Source of the DNA: Deltaproteobacteria bacterium
GTDB taxonomy: Bacteria > Desulfobacterota > Desulfuromonadia > Geobacterales > Pseudopelobacteraceae
Assembly: GCA_021781535.1 (NCBI GenBank)
Contig: JAJXWO010000015.1
Span: 17,717-81,716, forward strand
Reading direction: 5' to 3'
DNA length: 64,000 nucleotides
Shown: one piece after another, positions 43,440 to 52,812 of the stretch
Layout of the letters: every line of letters begins with the position of its first letter
How positions within the stretch are numbered: position 1 is the stretch's first letter
Notes under the pieces: model-generated
What the model was told of the DNA's origin: nothing
The model's input: only the letters and a program-made list of their open reading frames with translations
Database searches by the model: none
Program-made: the position numbers and the translations under genes

Positions 43440-44462
43440 ATGCCTGAAAAAATATCGTTTACCCCTCACCTTATTGACACCCACTGCCTGATCGATGTAA
43501 GAACCCCGCTAGAATTTGAGGAAGATCACATTCCCGGCGCATATAATGTTCCTCTCCTCTCCAACGAGGAGCGGGCGGAAGTCGGGACCATACATAAACA
43601 GGTCGGACCGGCTGAAGCTCGCATAAAGGGTCTTGAGTTAACCTGCTCCCGTTTCCACGACATGGTTGGCCAGGTCATCTCCTTATCTGCCGGAAAGCCG
43701 ATTGTGGTTTACTGCTGGCGCGGAGGATTGCGGAGTCTTTCAGTGGCCACGCTGGTCGAGATGTGCGGCACACCGGCACAGCAACTTGCCGGCGGGTATA
43801 AAAACTTTCGGGCCCATGTGATCGATTATTTTGAACGGTGCGATTTCATTTCTCCGCTCATCGTCATGCATGGCATGACCGGCACCGGAAAGACAGAGTT
43901 CATCAACGGGCTGGATACGTTGTCATGGGCGACCATCGACCTTGAAGGCGTGGCATGTCATAGAGGCTCCGCCTTTGGTGCCCTCGGACTGGAGCAGGAT
44001 TTCACCCAGAAGCATTTTGAGACCACTCTATGGAATGCTTTCAGACAGTTGCCTGCCGGCAGACCCATTATTTTGGAAGGTGAAAGCCAGCGCATCGGGA
44101 AATACTCCCTGCCCGGGAACCTGTACCAAAAAATGGCAGAGAGCTGCAAAATATGGTGTCATGCATCCATAGAGACCCGCATAAGAAGGCTTTCCGTTGA
44201 GTATGCCCGCCCCGAATACAAGGAAGAGATGCGGGAAGCTCTGGAGCGAATCAAAAAAAAACTGGGTGGAACCCGTTATGCAGAGTTGAAAAACAGCATT
44301 GAAGAGTGGGATGTGAATGCGGTTGCCCGAGGCCTGATAGAAGGCTACTACGACAAAATGTACTATAAGCACCGCCCCTGGATACCGGATCTGGAACTGG
44401 AACTGGAAGATCTCGGCACGGCTAAAATCGAGCTGGAAAAATTCCTGGCTGCTTGGGCATAA
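43440..44462 (+). CDS. selU: tRNA 2-selenouridine synthase (SelU/MnmH)
   Basis: 340 residues; TGGAG before the ATG. It swaps sulfur for selenium at the wobble uridine of tRNAs using selenophosphate, via a geranylated intermediate. N-terminal rhodanese domain with DVRTPLEFEEDHIPGAYNVP (starts about 20) and the catalytic Cys in VVYCWRGGLRS (about 90-100). C-terminal P-loop domain: HGMTGTGKTEFI (about 144). Full length. It completes selD-yedF-selU, separated only by the riboswitch gene. Confidence 0.95.
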   Translation: MPEKISFTPHLIDTHCLIDVRTPLEFEEDHIPGAYNVPLLSNEERAEVGTIHKQVGPAEARIKGLELTCSRFHDMVGQVISLSAGKPIVVYCWRGGLRSLSVATLVEMCGTPAQQLAGGYKNFRAHVIDYFERCDFISPLIVMHGMTGTGKTEFINGLDTLSWATIDLEGVACHRGSAFGALGLEQDFTQKHFETTLWNAFRQLPAGRPIILEGESQRIGKYSLPGNLYQKMAESCKIWCHASIETRIRRLSVEYARPEYKEEMREALERIKKKLGGTRYAELKNSIEEWDVNAVARGLIEGYYDKMYYKHRPWIPDLELELEDLGTAKIELEKFLAAWA

Positions 44463-44484
44463 ACAATCTGGTTTTGTCCCATTC

Positions 44485-44763
44485 TTATTGAGGGTCAAAG
44501 AACCGTTTTCTTCCCCCTCCCCGTACCTTCCCCAAACCACCCAACAACAGGCTGCCGCCATCCATATCAGCCCAACCCACCACCCGGACAGACAATGGAG
44601 CAGTGGCATGATCCGGCGCCTCCCACAGAGAAAAGCCTGATCCCTGCCGCCACGCGGTTATGTGCCAACCCACCGGTTTATCTCTGAAAACAGGCCGCAC
44701 GTAGAGCCCTGAAATACACTGAAACACCACCATATTCATCCGCTTCATCTGCTCAGTAAACAT
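44485..44763 (-). CDS. Doubtful small protein antisense to the dcw cluster
   Basis: A 92-codon minus-strand frame begins MFTEQMKRMNMVVF and contains GWHITAWRQGSGFSLWEAP, which looks protein-like, but the tail is Gly/Arg-rich and low in quality. No proper ribosome site precedes any of its ATGs. No family is recognised. It lies in a 380-bp stretch between selU and the mraZ promoter that otherwise holds nothing I can name. I list it only so that the stretch is not read as empty. Confidence 0.2.
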   Translation of the reverse strand: MFTEQMKRMNMVVFQCISGLYVRPVFRDKPVGWHITAWRQGSGFSLWEAPDHATAPLSVRVVGWADMDGGSLLLGGLGKVRGGGRKRFFDPQ

Positions 44764-44844
44764 TTTGGAATTCTGCTGCCTCAATGCACCAGAAACCATC
44801 CCCCGTATTTTCGTAATTTTCCCTTATTAAATTCATATTTTATA

Positions 44845-44874
44845 TTGACACAAGCCATTGACCGCCGGTATAAG
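44845..44874 (+). promoter_or_regulatory. Sigma-70 promoter of the dcw cluster (PmraZ)
   Basis: TTGACA (44845-44850), 18-bp spacer, TATAAG (44869-44874). The start would be near 44881, immediately before the MraZ boxes. Confidence 0.75.
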
Positions 44875-44884
44875 TTTTCATACT

Positions 44885-44910
44885 GTGGAAAAAAGTGGAA
44901 TATCGTGGAA
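44885..44910 (+). promoter_or_regulatory. mraZ: Three MraZ boxes (GTGGAA, 10-bp period)
   Basis: GTGGAA occurs at 44885, 44895 and 44905, exactly one helical turn apart. MraZ binds such direct repeats upstream of its own gene. The position just past the predicted start fits autorepression. Confidence 0.8.
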
Positions 44911-44931
44911 AATAATGCCATAGAGGCGAGT

Positions 44932-45408
44932 ATGTTCAGGGGCATTTTCGAGACAACCATAGATGCAAAAGGGCGAACCAGCCTGCCGGCCAGATTCAGG
45001 GAAATCCTCGCCGACACCCATGGTGACGAGCGTTTTTTCCTGACCAATTCTGTTCCGGTTGATCTGGGGGGCGGCCTGCACAGTTCCGGACTGCTGATTT
45101 TTCCCTACAAAGAGTGGTTTGTTTTTGAGGATAATTTTCGCGTCAGTAAAGGCTTCACCTCTGAGCAGCGCAAGAGCATCCTGCGAACGATTATTTCTCC
45201 CGCGCAGGAGTGTTCCGCCGACAAACTGGGACGTTTTCTGATCCCGCCGACGTTTCGCAAGATCGCAGCCCTTGATAGGGAGATCCAATTCGTTGGCACT
45301 ATGGACAAGATAGAAATCTGGAGCATGAGCGAATGGGACAAAGTTCGTGCCCAGGATGTGAAAAACTTCCCGAGCGGCACTGAAGCAGCCGCAGAGCTTG
45401 GTCTCTAG
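44932..45408 (+). CDS. mraZ: Transcriptional regulator MraZ
   Basis: 158 residues from ATG 44932, where the family begins ([20 protein letters not shown]); longer readings run through the promoter. MraZ forms a ring of AbrB-like units and represses the dcw operon by binding GTGG repeats. The second AbrB unit is seen at [17 protein letters not shown] (about 99). First gene of the cluster. Its stop shares one base with the rsmH start. Confidence 0.96.
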   Translation: MFRGIFETTIDAKGRTSLPARFREILADTHGDERFFLTNSVPVDLGGGLHSSGLLIFPYKEWFVFEDNFRVSKGFTSEQRKSILRTIISPAQECSADKLGRFLIPPTFRKIAALDREIQFVGTMDKIEIWSMSEWDKVRAQDVKNFPSGTEAAAELGL

Positions 45409-46343
45409 TGGCAGATTTCCATCATCTTTCGGTTCTGCCGGATGAAGTCATCCGTTTTCTCGAACCGGCAGACGGCAAAACATATCTGGATGGCACACTG
45501 GGTGGCGGCGGCCATGCCGCATTGATTCTTGAGAAGGCTCCTGATGCACTGCTGATCGGCATCGACCGGGACCAGTCGGCGCTGGCAGCAGCGGGGGCAC
45601 GACTGGCAGCACACGGCGAACAGGTGCGGCTGATCCATGGCGACTTTGCTGACGTCGCACAGCACATGAACGAGCTTGGCATAGCGGCCCTGGACGGCTT
45701 CATTCTTGATCTGGGAGTTTCATCACATCAACTGGACACGAGAGAGCGCGGCTTCAGCTTTCAACAGGATGCCCCACTGGATATGCGGATGGATACCAGC
45801 AGCGGCGAAACGGCTGCGGATCTGGTTAATGGGCTTCCGGAACCGGAACTGGAACGGATTATCAGCCAGTTTGGCGAGGAGCGCTGGGCAAAACGGATCG
45901 CATCTTTCATCGTCAAGGAACGGGCAGAATCGCTGATCACGACCACCTTCCGGTTGGTGGACATCATTAAAGGGGCGGTTCCCAAGGCTAAATGGGATGA
46001 ACGGATTCATCCTGCCACCCGTACTTTCCAGGCTCTCCGTATTGCGGTAAACAGTGAGCTGGACAGCCTGCAACAAGGGATGCGTGCGGCTCTTGACCTG
46101 CTTAAGCCGGGCGGGCGGGGAGTAATTATTTCATTCCATTCACTGGAAGACAGGATCGTTAAACAGGTCTTTCGAGAATATGCCGAAGGATGCACCTGCC
46201 CGCGACAGTTCCCGGTCTGCGTCTGCGGCAATCAACCTCGGGTGAAGATCCTGACCAGCCGCCCGGTGACGGCAACGCAGGCAGAAACAGTCGATAACCC
46301 ACGAGCTCGAAGCGCCAAGCTGCGAGCAGTAGAAAAATTGTAA
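45408..46343 (+). CDS. rsmH: 16S rRNA (cytosine(1402)-N(4))-methyltransferase
   Basis: 311 residues; GTG start at the last base of the mraZ stop. It methylates C1402 of 16S rRNA with S-adenosylmethionine. [17 protein letters not shown] (about 24) is the SAM-binding loop, [14 protein letters not shown] (about 99) the catalytic-region motif, and [13 protein letters not shown] (about 245) the C-terminal family mark. Standard length and position in the dcw cluster. Confidence 0.96.
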   Translation: MADFHHLSVLPDEVIRFLEPADGKTYLDGTLGGGGHAALILEKAPDALLIGIDRDQSALAAAGARLAAHGEQVRLIHGDFADVAQHMNELGIAALDGFILDLGVSSHQLDTRERGFSFQQDAPLDMRMDTSSGETAADLVNGLPEPELERIISQFGEERWAKRIASFIVKERAESLITTTFRLVDIIKGAVPKAKWDERIHPATRTFQALRIAVNSELDSLQQGMRAALDLLKPGGRGVIISFHSLEDRIVKQVFREYAEGCTCPRQFPVCVCGNQPRVKILTSRPVTATQAETVDNPRARSAKLRAVEKL

Positions 46344-46371
46344 TCAACGAACGGTTCACGAGGTACTCATT

Positions 46372-46713
46372 ATGGCACAAGCAAGAACCGATTATACAAA
46401 AGTCGCCGCACCGCGCGTCCTTGGCGGGATAGAAGTATCACCGCACCGAATAGACCTCTTCAAGTATCTTATGATCTGCATGGTTGTGTTTACGCTTGTA
46501 TCTGTCTTCCATGTCTGGTCACGCTTCAAACTGGTGGAGCTCAACCTGCGGATATCCGAAGCGAGCCGCCAACTGAGTGCGGCAGAACAGGAGCAAAAGT
46601 GTCTGAGCCTTGAAGCCGCTTCACTTAAATCACCGGCACGCATCGAAACCATCGCCAAAAATGACCTTGGAATGACGCTGCCGACCGAGCAGCAGGTCAT
46701 TCACGTCAAATGA
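46372..46713 (+). CDS. ftsL: Cell division protein FtsL
   Basis: 113 residues with a cytoplasmic N-terminus of about 37 residues, one membrane segment (LMICMVVFTLVSVFHVW, about 38-54) and a periplasmic coiled coil with leucine heptads (ELNLRISEASRQLSAAEQEQ). FtsL bridges FtsB and FtsQ and activates FtsWI. Identified by size, topology and its place between rsmH and ftsI; sequence conservation in this family is low. The stop overlaps the ftsI start (ATGA). Confidence 0.9.
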   Translation: MAQARTDYTKVAAPRVLGGIEVSPHRIDLFKYLMICMVVFTLVSVFHVWSRFKLVELNLRISEASRQLSAAEQEQKCLSLEAASLKSPARIETIAKNDLGMTLPTEQQVIHVK

Positions 46714-48677
46714 AAGACGATCGGGAAAAATGGGCGCGAATCCGGATCGTCATGATCGGGACTGTTTTCGGCCTGCTATTTCTGACTGTGTCCGGACGTG
46801 CGTTTTATCTTCAAATTCTCCAACACGAAATACTCGTTAAAAGAGCGGACAAACAGCATCAGCACAAAGTTGATCTCACGCCGGGCCGCGGCAGCATCCT
46901 TGATCATAACGGCACCATCCTGGCCGAATCCATACATATGGATTCCTGCTATGCCGAACCGCACAACATCAAGGATGTTGACGGGACAGCCGGAGTGCTG
47001 GCCCCGATTCTGGGCATCTCAAAAAATGATTTGGTTGCCAAACTTTCAGCCGACAGATCATTCACGTGGATTGATCGCTACCTGGCACCCGAAGTCGCTA
47101 CCCGCGTCAGAAACATGAAACTGCCGGGGATAGGGTTTGTTGCGGAATCCAAGCGTTTTTACCCCAACATGGAGATCGCCGCACATGTGATCGGCTTCAC
47201 GGGGCGTGACCCAAATGGTCTGGAAGGAATCGAGCTCAAGTACGACAGTACGATTCTGGGCAATACCGGTTATATGATAACGGAGCGTGATGCTCTCGGC
47301 AGAAATATTGGTATAATGAATACAGTCATCAAGGACTCGTCCCCCGGTAAAAGCGTTGTCCTGACCCTTGACAAGACTATCCAGTTTATCACCGAAAAAG
47401 AGCTGGCCAAGGCAGTAAAGGAAAGTAATGCCAAAAACGGCATGGCGGTTGTTATGGAAGCAGATACCGGCAGGGTTCTGGCTATGGCAAACTACCCTAC
47501 TTTCAACCCGAACTCCTATTCACGCTACCCATATGCGCAGGTACGTAATCGCGCGGTAGCGGATAGTTTTGAGCCCGGATCGACATTCAAGATATTTACC
47601 ATCGCTGCGGCGATCGATTCAGGCCGTATCAAGGCAACCGACATATATAACTGTGAGAATGGCACATATCGGATTGCCGATCGAACAATCCATGACGACC
47701 ATCCTCAATCACGACTGAGTGTCTCGGATATCATAAAATATTCGAGTAACATTGGTGCCGCAAAGATTGGCTTCAGGACGGGAGAAGAGCGGTTATTCAC
47801 ATACCTGCGCAACTTCGGCTTCGGTGAGCGAACCGGCATTGACCTGCCGGGGGAATCGACCGGAAACCTGAAACGGCACTGGTATGGAATTGACCTTGCG
47901 ACAATTTCTTTTGGACAGGGAGTTTCACTGTCAGCCATCCAGCTCGCTACGGCACTTTCAGCGGTTGCCAATGGCGGCAATTTGATGAAGCCGTATCTGG
48001 TGGAACAGATCCTCGACGACGACGGCACTGTCGCACAAAAATTTGAGCCGCAGATAGTGCGACGAGTCATTTCACCAGAAACCGCTCGGAAAGTGACAAA
48101 AATGATGGAGACTGTTACCGGCCCCGGCGGCACCGGCACGAAGGCGGCGCTTGACGGGTTCCTGGTGGCAGGAAAAACCGGGACGGCACAGAAAGTCGAC
48201 CCGGTAACCCACACGTACTCTCCGACCAAGCGAATCGGTTCATTTGTCGGCTTTGTCCCGGCCGACAAGCCGAAACTGACAATCGTCGTAGTCATTGATG
48301 AACCCCAGGGCGTCAGGTATGGAGGTGTTGTCGCTGCTCCCGCATTCAGAGAAATCGCACAGAGTTCGCTGGCATACCTCAAGATCCAACCGAACCTGCC
48401 AACAACGGCACTGTCCAAACTGGCTGACGCTCAGCCTGCTCCTGTTCCGGCAGCGGAATCACTGTCAGATGGAGATGCGGAAAATATGACTATCGATGGC
48501 GGAGCAATGCCGAACTTCAAAGGGATGAGCATGCGCCGGGTTCTGCAGGTGATGGAGAAGCGCGGCATCAACATCCGGCTGATTGGAAGCGGACGGGCAA
48601 CCGAGCAAAGTCCGCCTTCCGGGCAGAAGATCCGGGGTGTCGGTGAAGTCTGGATTAAGTTTACCCCTTCAGCATGA
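46710..48677 (+). CDS. ftsI: Septal peptidoglycan transpeptidase FtsI (PBP3) with PASTA domain
   Basis: 655 residues: short cytoplasmic tail, one membrane anchor (about 12-32), the dimerisation domain, then the transpeptidase. Active-site motifs: FEPGSTFKI (SxxK, Ser about 294), YSSNIG (SxN, about 346) and AGKTGTAQK (KTG, about 490). The last 60 residues (MPNFKGMSMRRVLQVMEKRG onward) form one PASTA domain, more usual in gram-positive PBP2x/SpoVD types but known in deltaproteobacteria. It crosslinks septal wall together with FtsW, encoded further on. Confidence 0.95.
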   Translation: MKDDREKWARIRIVMIGTVFGLLFLTVSGRAFYLQILQHEILVKRADKQHQHKVDLTPGRGSILDHNGTILAESIHMDSCYAEPHNIKDVDGTAGVLAPILGISKNDLVAKLSADRSFTWIDRYLAPEVATRVRNMKLPGIGFVAESKRFYPNMEIAAHVIGFTGRDPNGLEGIELKYDSTILGNTGYMITERDALGRNIGIMNTVIKDSSPGKSVVLTLDKTIQFITEKELAKAVKESNAKNGMAVVMEADTGRVLAMANYPTFNPNSYSRYPYAQVRNRAVADSFEPGSTFKIFTIAAAIDSGRIKATDIYNCENGTYRIADRTIHDDHPQSRLSVSDIIKYSSNIGAAKIGFRTGEERLFTYLRNFGFGERTGIDLPGESTGNLKRHWYGIDLATISFGQGVSLSAIQLATALSAVANGGNLMKPYLVEQILDDDGTVAQKFEPQIVRRVISPETARKVTKMMETVTGPGGTGTKAALDGFLVAGKTGTAQKVDPVTHTYSPTKRIGSFVGFVPADKPKLTIVVVIDEPQGVRYGGVVAAPAFREIAQSSLAYLKIQPNLPTTALSKLADAQPAPVPAAESLSDGDAENMTIDGGAMPNFKGMSMRRVLQVMEKRGINIRLIGSGRATEQSPPSGQKIRGVGEVWIKFTPSA

Positions 48678-48731
48678 TGCTGAAAGCGCCTGCCGGGCTA
48701 CCGGCCGGTTTTTACCGTTTTTAGTAAGTTA

Positions 48732-48771
48732 GAAGTTTATTTTATGCGGCTTTAGGCGGAAAATAAACTTC
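48732..48771. repeat. 12-bp perfect A+T-rich hairpin upstream of murE
   Basis: GAAGTTTATTTT (48732-48743) and AAAATAAACTTC (48760-48771) are perfect inverted repeats around a 16-nt loop. A smaller CCGG-GCTA-CCGG hairpin followed by T-runs lies just before (about 48697-48725). Both are in the only long gap (136 bp) of the early dcw cluster. Confidence 0.6.
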
Positions 48772-48813
48772 ATTAACGCACGTATCCCGCTTGTCAGGGA
48801 TACAGGAGAGCGC

Positions 48814-50337
48814 ATGACACTGGGTGAACTACTTGAAAAACTGCCCGACACGGAGATTCATGGAGACACGACTGTCCCCATCAGTTTCCTGACCTGTGAT
48901 TCTCGCACGGTTCTGCCGGGCGCCCTCTTTTTCGCCCTTCGTGGCACACAGGCGGATGGCCATCGCTATATCGAGAACGCCGTGGCAGCAGGTGCAGGCG
49001 CGGTAATTCTTGAGGATACGACTTCAACTCCATCTGGAATTCCCTGGGCAAAGGTGCCGGACGGACGTGCTGCCATGGGGCACATAGCAGCACTCTTCAA
49101 TGGCGACCCAACTGCGACACGACCGTTGATTGGCATTACCGGAACCAATGGCAAGACGACGACGACGTATCTGCTGGAAGCAATTCTGGCTGCAGCAGGG
49201 CACCCGGCAGCGGTACTCGGTACGATCAGTTACCGATTTGGCGCGGCAACCATTCAGGCATCTCATACCACTCCGGAATCAACCGAACTGCAGAAAGCGT
49301 TCAGGCAGCTCGCGGACGCCGGAGCGCAGGCCTTCGTGATGGAGGTTTCCTCACATGCATTGGAACAGAAGCGGGTCGATGGGTGTCACTTTGACGTCGG
49401 AATTTTCAGCAATCTGACTCGGGACCATCTGGACTACCATGTTACCATGGAAAAATATCTGGATGCGAAAAGCCGCCTCTTTACCGACCTGCTCAAGCCA
49501 TCACAAGAAAAACCGCGCCGCCGGGCAGTCGTTAACATGGATGATCCCTACGGGCAGGAAATTGCCCGTCGCTGCGCCTGTCCGGTAGTCACCTTCGGAA
49601 TCCAAGGATACCATGACGTCACGACAGCCAACGTTTCCTCATCAGTAACCGGTATCCGCGCAACATTGATTACGCCGTCAGGAGAGCTTGAATTTGCTTC
49701 CCGCCTTCTGGGACGCTTTAACCTGTCCAACATCCTCGCTGCTGCTGCAGCGGGTGTTGCCCTTGATCTGCCGCTTCAGGCAATCAAGAGCGGCATTGAA
49801 AATCACAGCACCGTCCCGGGGCGTATGGAGCGAGTGGAAAACAATCATGACATCACCTGCCTGGTTGATTACGCCCATACGGGAGATGCACTGGAGAACG
49901 TCCTTACAACGCTGAAAGAAATAGCCACCGGAAGGATCATTACTCTCTTCGGCTGCGGCGGAGACCGTGATAACGGCAAGCGACCGATCATGGGCAGGAT
50001 CGCCGCCAGCATGAGCGATCTGGCTATCGTGACCTCCGATAATCCACGCACCGAAGATCCGCTGAACATTCTGACACAGGTCAGGAGCGGTATAACTCCG
50101 CTCGGCCTCCGTGAATACCGTCATGATGAATTGACTGATGGCTTTATGGATAAGGGCTTTATACTTGTGGAAAATCGCCATGAGGCAATCCGGCTGGCGA
50201 TAAGGCTGGCACGTCCCGGTGACATACTCCTGTTGGCGGGCAAGGGGCATGAAGACTATCAGATAATCGGAACGGTCAAACAGCACTTTGATGACAGGGA
50301 AGAAGCTTCCTCAGCCTTTACCGAGAGAGTGAAATAA
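48814..50337 (+). CDS. murE: UDP-MurNAc-L-Ala-D-Glu:diaminopimelate ligase
   Basis: 507 residues; ACAGGAGAGCGC before ATG. It adds the third amino acid to the peptidoglycan stem peptide. [18 protein letters not shown] near residue 109 is the ATP P-loop; the conserved carbamylated Lys region follows; TSDNPRTEDPLNIL near 409 carries the DNPR motif that selects meso-diaminopimelate. So the wall is the usual gram-negative DAP type. Its last base is the first of murF. Confidence 0.96.
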   Translation: MTLGELLEKLPDTEIHGDTTVPISFLTCDSRTVLPGALFFALRGTQADGHRYIENAVAAGAGAVILEDTTSTPSGIPWAKVPDGRAAMGHIAALFNGDPTATRPLIGITGTNGKTTTTYLLEAILAAAGHPAAVLGTISYRFGAATIQASHTTPESTELQKAFRQLADAGAQAFVMEVSSHALEQKRVDGCHFDVGIFSNLTRDHLDYHVTMEKYLDAKSRLFTDLLKPSQEKPRRRAVVNMDDPYGQEIARRCACPVVTFGIQGYHDVTTANVSSSVTGIRATLITPSGELEFASRLLGRFNLSNILAAAAAGVALDLPLQAIKSGIENHSTVPGRMERVENNHDITCLVDYAHTGDALENVLTTLKEIATGRIITLFGCGGDRDNGKRPIMGRIAASMSDLAIVTSDNPRTEDPLNILTQVRSGITPLGLREYRHDELTDGFMDKGFILVENRHEAIRLAIRLARPGDILLLAGKGHEDYQIIGTVKQHFDDREEASSAFTERVK

Positions 50338-51731
50338 TGTTTACCATCACCGAAATAGGCCGTGCCACCGGAGGCCGGATTATCGGACAGGCCACAGGGG
50401 AAGTGACTGCGGTAGCTACCAACTCACGAACTATTGCCCCCGGCCAGCTTTTCGTACCGCTGCGTGGAGAACGTTTTGATGGCCATAATTTTATTCAGGA
50501 GGTTGCGGAAAAAGGAGTCACTGCCGTACTTGCTGAAGAACAGTGGCTTAAAACACACGAACTACCGGATTCCCTTACCTGCATAGCAGTAAAAAACAGC
50601 CTGCGAGCGTTCGGTGACCTGGCGGCGGAGTGGCGACGACGCTTTGACATTCCTGTTATCGGCGTGACCGGGAGCAATGGAAAAACAACGGTCAAAGAGA
50701 TGCTGGCAACAATTCTGGAGCTGACCGGTCCAGGACTCAAAACGTCAGGCAACCTTAACAATCTGGTCGGTCTGCCGCAGATGGTCTTCCAGCTCCTGCC
50801 GGAGCACAGATGGGCAGTACTGGAAATGGGGATGAGCGAGCCGAACGAGATTGACCGCCTGGCATCTATTGCCGTTCCCCGCGTCGGGATTGTACTGAAC
50901 GCTCTGCCGGCTCACCTGCAGAGCATGGGAACAGTTGAGGCGGTGGCGGCGGCCAAAGGCGAATTGCTGCATCGTATCGCTGACGGTGGCCTGGCGGTTG
51001 TCAACGCCGATGACCCCCGAGTCGCCTCGCTCTCCCAAAACGCATCCGCCCGCCGAATCAGTTTTGGCATTGACCGGGGCGAAGTGCGCGCCAAGGAAAT
51101 CGAGCCGTTAGGCCTGGAAGGCCAGCGTTTCCTGCTCATCACCCCTCGCGGCGAAGCACCCGTCCACCTGAAAGCCTGTGGACGCCACAATATCTATAAC
51201 GCCCTTGCAGCCACCGCAGCACTTCTGGAGAAAGTTGAATTGTCGATAATCGTCGCCGGTTTGGAAGCTTTTTCCCCGTACAAAGGTCGTTTCCAGATCG
51301 AGCGGTTAGGCGGTATCACGCTTATTGACGACAGTTACAATGCCAACCCGGCTTCTACAAAAGCCGCACTTGAAACCCTCTCACAGGTTGCTGCAAAGGG
51401 ACATCGCATCGCCGTGCTCGGTGATATGCTGGAACTTGGAGAACACGAAGATGAAGCACATCAGAGCGTCGGAGTTGTGGCCGGACGAAATGTCGACCGT
51501 CTCTATCTGACCGGCGAACTGATGACAAAACATGCTGCCGAAGGTGCCCTGATGGCTGATATGCCACCTGAATCAGTGATCTGCTGCACAAGCCTTACGG
51601 AGATTGCCGGGCGACTGCGTCAAACCGTCACGGAAGGCGATGTAATTCTTTTTAAAGGATCACGCGGAATGACCATGGAAAAGGCGGCCACTGAACTGAG
51701 GGATCTGATGCAACACACCAAAGGGGAATAG
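50337..51731 (+). CDS. murF: UDP-MurNAc-tripeptide:D-Ala-D-Ala ligase
   Basis: 464 residues; ATG shares a base with the murE stop. It adds D-Ala-D-Ala to the nucleotide precursor. VTGSNGKTTVKEMLATIL (about 110) is the P-loop, EMGMSEPNEIDRL (about 163) holds the metal-binding Glu, and DDSYNANPASTKAALE (about 332) is diagnostic for MurF. mraY begins 3 bp later. The matching D-Ala-D-Ala ligase gene (ddl) is in the same cluster. Confidence 0.96.
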   Translation: MFTITEIGRATGGRIIGQATGEVTAVATNSRTIAPGQLFVPLRGERFDGHNFIQEVAEKGVTAVLAEEQWLKTHELPDSLTCIAVKNSLRAFGDLAAEWRRRFDIPVIGVTGSNGKTTVKEMLATILELTGPGLKTSGNLNNLVGLPQMVFQLLPEHRWAVLEMGMSEPNEIDRLASIAVPRVGIVLNALPAHLQSMGTVEAVAAAKGELLHRIADGGLAVVNADDPRVASLSQNASARRISFGIDRGEVRAKEIEPLGLEGQRFLLITPRGEAPVHLKACGRHNIYNALAATAALLEKVELSIIVAGLEAFSPYKGRFQIERLGGITLIDDSYNANPASTKAALETLSQVAAKGHRIAVLGDMLELGEHEDEAHQSVGVVAGRNVDRLYLTGELMTKHAAEGALMADMPPESVICCTSLTEIAGRLRQTVTEGDVILFKGSRGMTMEKAATELRDLMQHTKGE

Positions 51732-51734
51732 CCC

Positions 51735-52811
51735 ATGCTCTACCATATTTTTTATCCGCTCGCGACCGACATAAAACTGTTCAACATATTCAGATACCTG
51801 ACATTCCGCACCATCTATGCCATGATAACCGCACTGATAGTCTGCTTTATTCTTGGCCCCTGGATCATCCGCAAACTGGAGTCCCTGCAGGCTCGTCAGG
51901 TGATCCGCACGGATGGCCCGGAATCGCATCTGCAGAAACAGGGCACCCCCACCATGGGTGGAGTAATAATTCTGGCGGCAATTGTCATCCCGACCCTGCT
52001 GTGGGCCGATCTCACCAATCACTATATCTGGATCACGCTTTTCATCACTATCGGATACGGGGCGATCGGCTTTGTGGACGACTACAAAAAAGTGGTCAAG
52101 AAAGATACCAAGGGACTTTCTGCCCGCCAGAAATTGTTCTGGCAAGTTTTGCTGGCCGGCTCGGCGGCAATTTACCTGTTTTTCAAGCCAGGTTTCAGCG
52201 AACTGCTCTATTTTCCGTTATTCAAGAATTTTCACCCCGACCTCTGGATCTGGTTCATCCCGTTTGCCACTCTGGTAATTGTGGGTGCCAGCAATGCCGT
52301 CAACCTGACCGACGGGCTTGACGGACTTGCCATCGGACCGGTGACGATCAATGCTGCCACCTACATGCTCTTCTCCTACATCGCCGGCCACGCCACGCTG
52401 TCGGCCTATCTGCAGATTCCTCGCGTGGTGGGTGCCGGTGAGCTGGCCGTGTTGTGCGGCGCCATGGTTGGTGCCGGCCTCGGGTTCCTCTGGTTCAACT
52501 CGTATCCGGCCGAGGTCTTTATGGGAGACGTCGGGTCGCTCTCACTGGGCGGGACGCTGGGAACCATCGCGGTGCTGACCAAACAGGAAATCCTGCTCGT
52601 GATCGTGGGAGGCATCTTTGTAATTGAAGCGCTTTCTGTTATCTTTCAGGTTGGCTCATACAAATATCGCGGCAAGCGGATCTTCCGCATGGCTCCGATT
52701 CACCACCATTTCGAACTTAAGGGCGTTGCAGAACCGAAGATCATCGTCCGATTCTGGATCATCACCATCATTTTGGCACTGGTAGCGATTTCCACTCTTA
52801 AGATGAGGTAG
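51735..52811 (+). CDS. mraY: Phospho-MurNAc-pentapeptide transferase
   Basis: 358 residues with ten membrane segments. It transfers the precursor to undecaprenyl phosphate to form lipid I on the inner face of the cytoplasmic membrane. [11 protein letters not shown] (about 66), [11 protein letters not shown] (about 113) with the Asp pair, [13 protein letters not shown] (about 190) and [12 protein letters not shown] (about 262), [13 protein letters not shown] near 318 are all present. Starts 3 bp after murF and ends 1 bp before murD. Confidence 0.97.
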   Translation: MLYHIFYPLATDIKLFNIFRYLTFRTIYAMITALIVCFILGPWIIRKLESLQARQVIRTDGPESHLQKQGTPTMGGVIILAAIVIPTLLWADLTNHYIWITLFITIGYGAIGFVDDYKKVVKKDTKGLSARQKLFWQVLLAGSAAIYLFFKPGFSELLYFPLFKNFHPDLWIWFIPFATLVIVGASNAVNLTDGLDGLAIGPVTINAATYMLFSYIAGHATLSAYLQIPRVVGAGELAVLCGAMVGAGLGFLWFNSYPAEVFMGDVGSLSLGGTLGTIAVLTKQEILLVIVGGIFVIEALSVIFQVGSYKYRGKRIFRMAPIHHHFELKGVAEPKIIVRFWIITIILALVAISTLKMR

Positions 52812-52812
52812 T

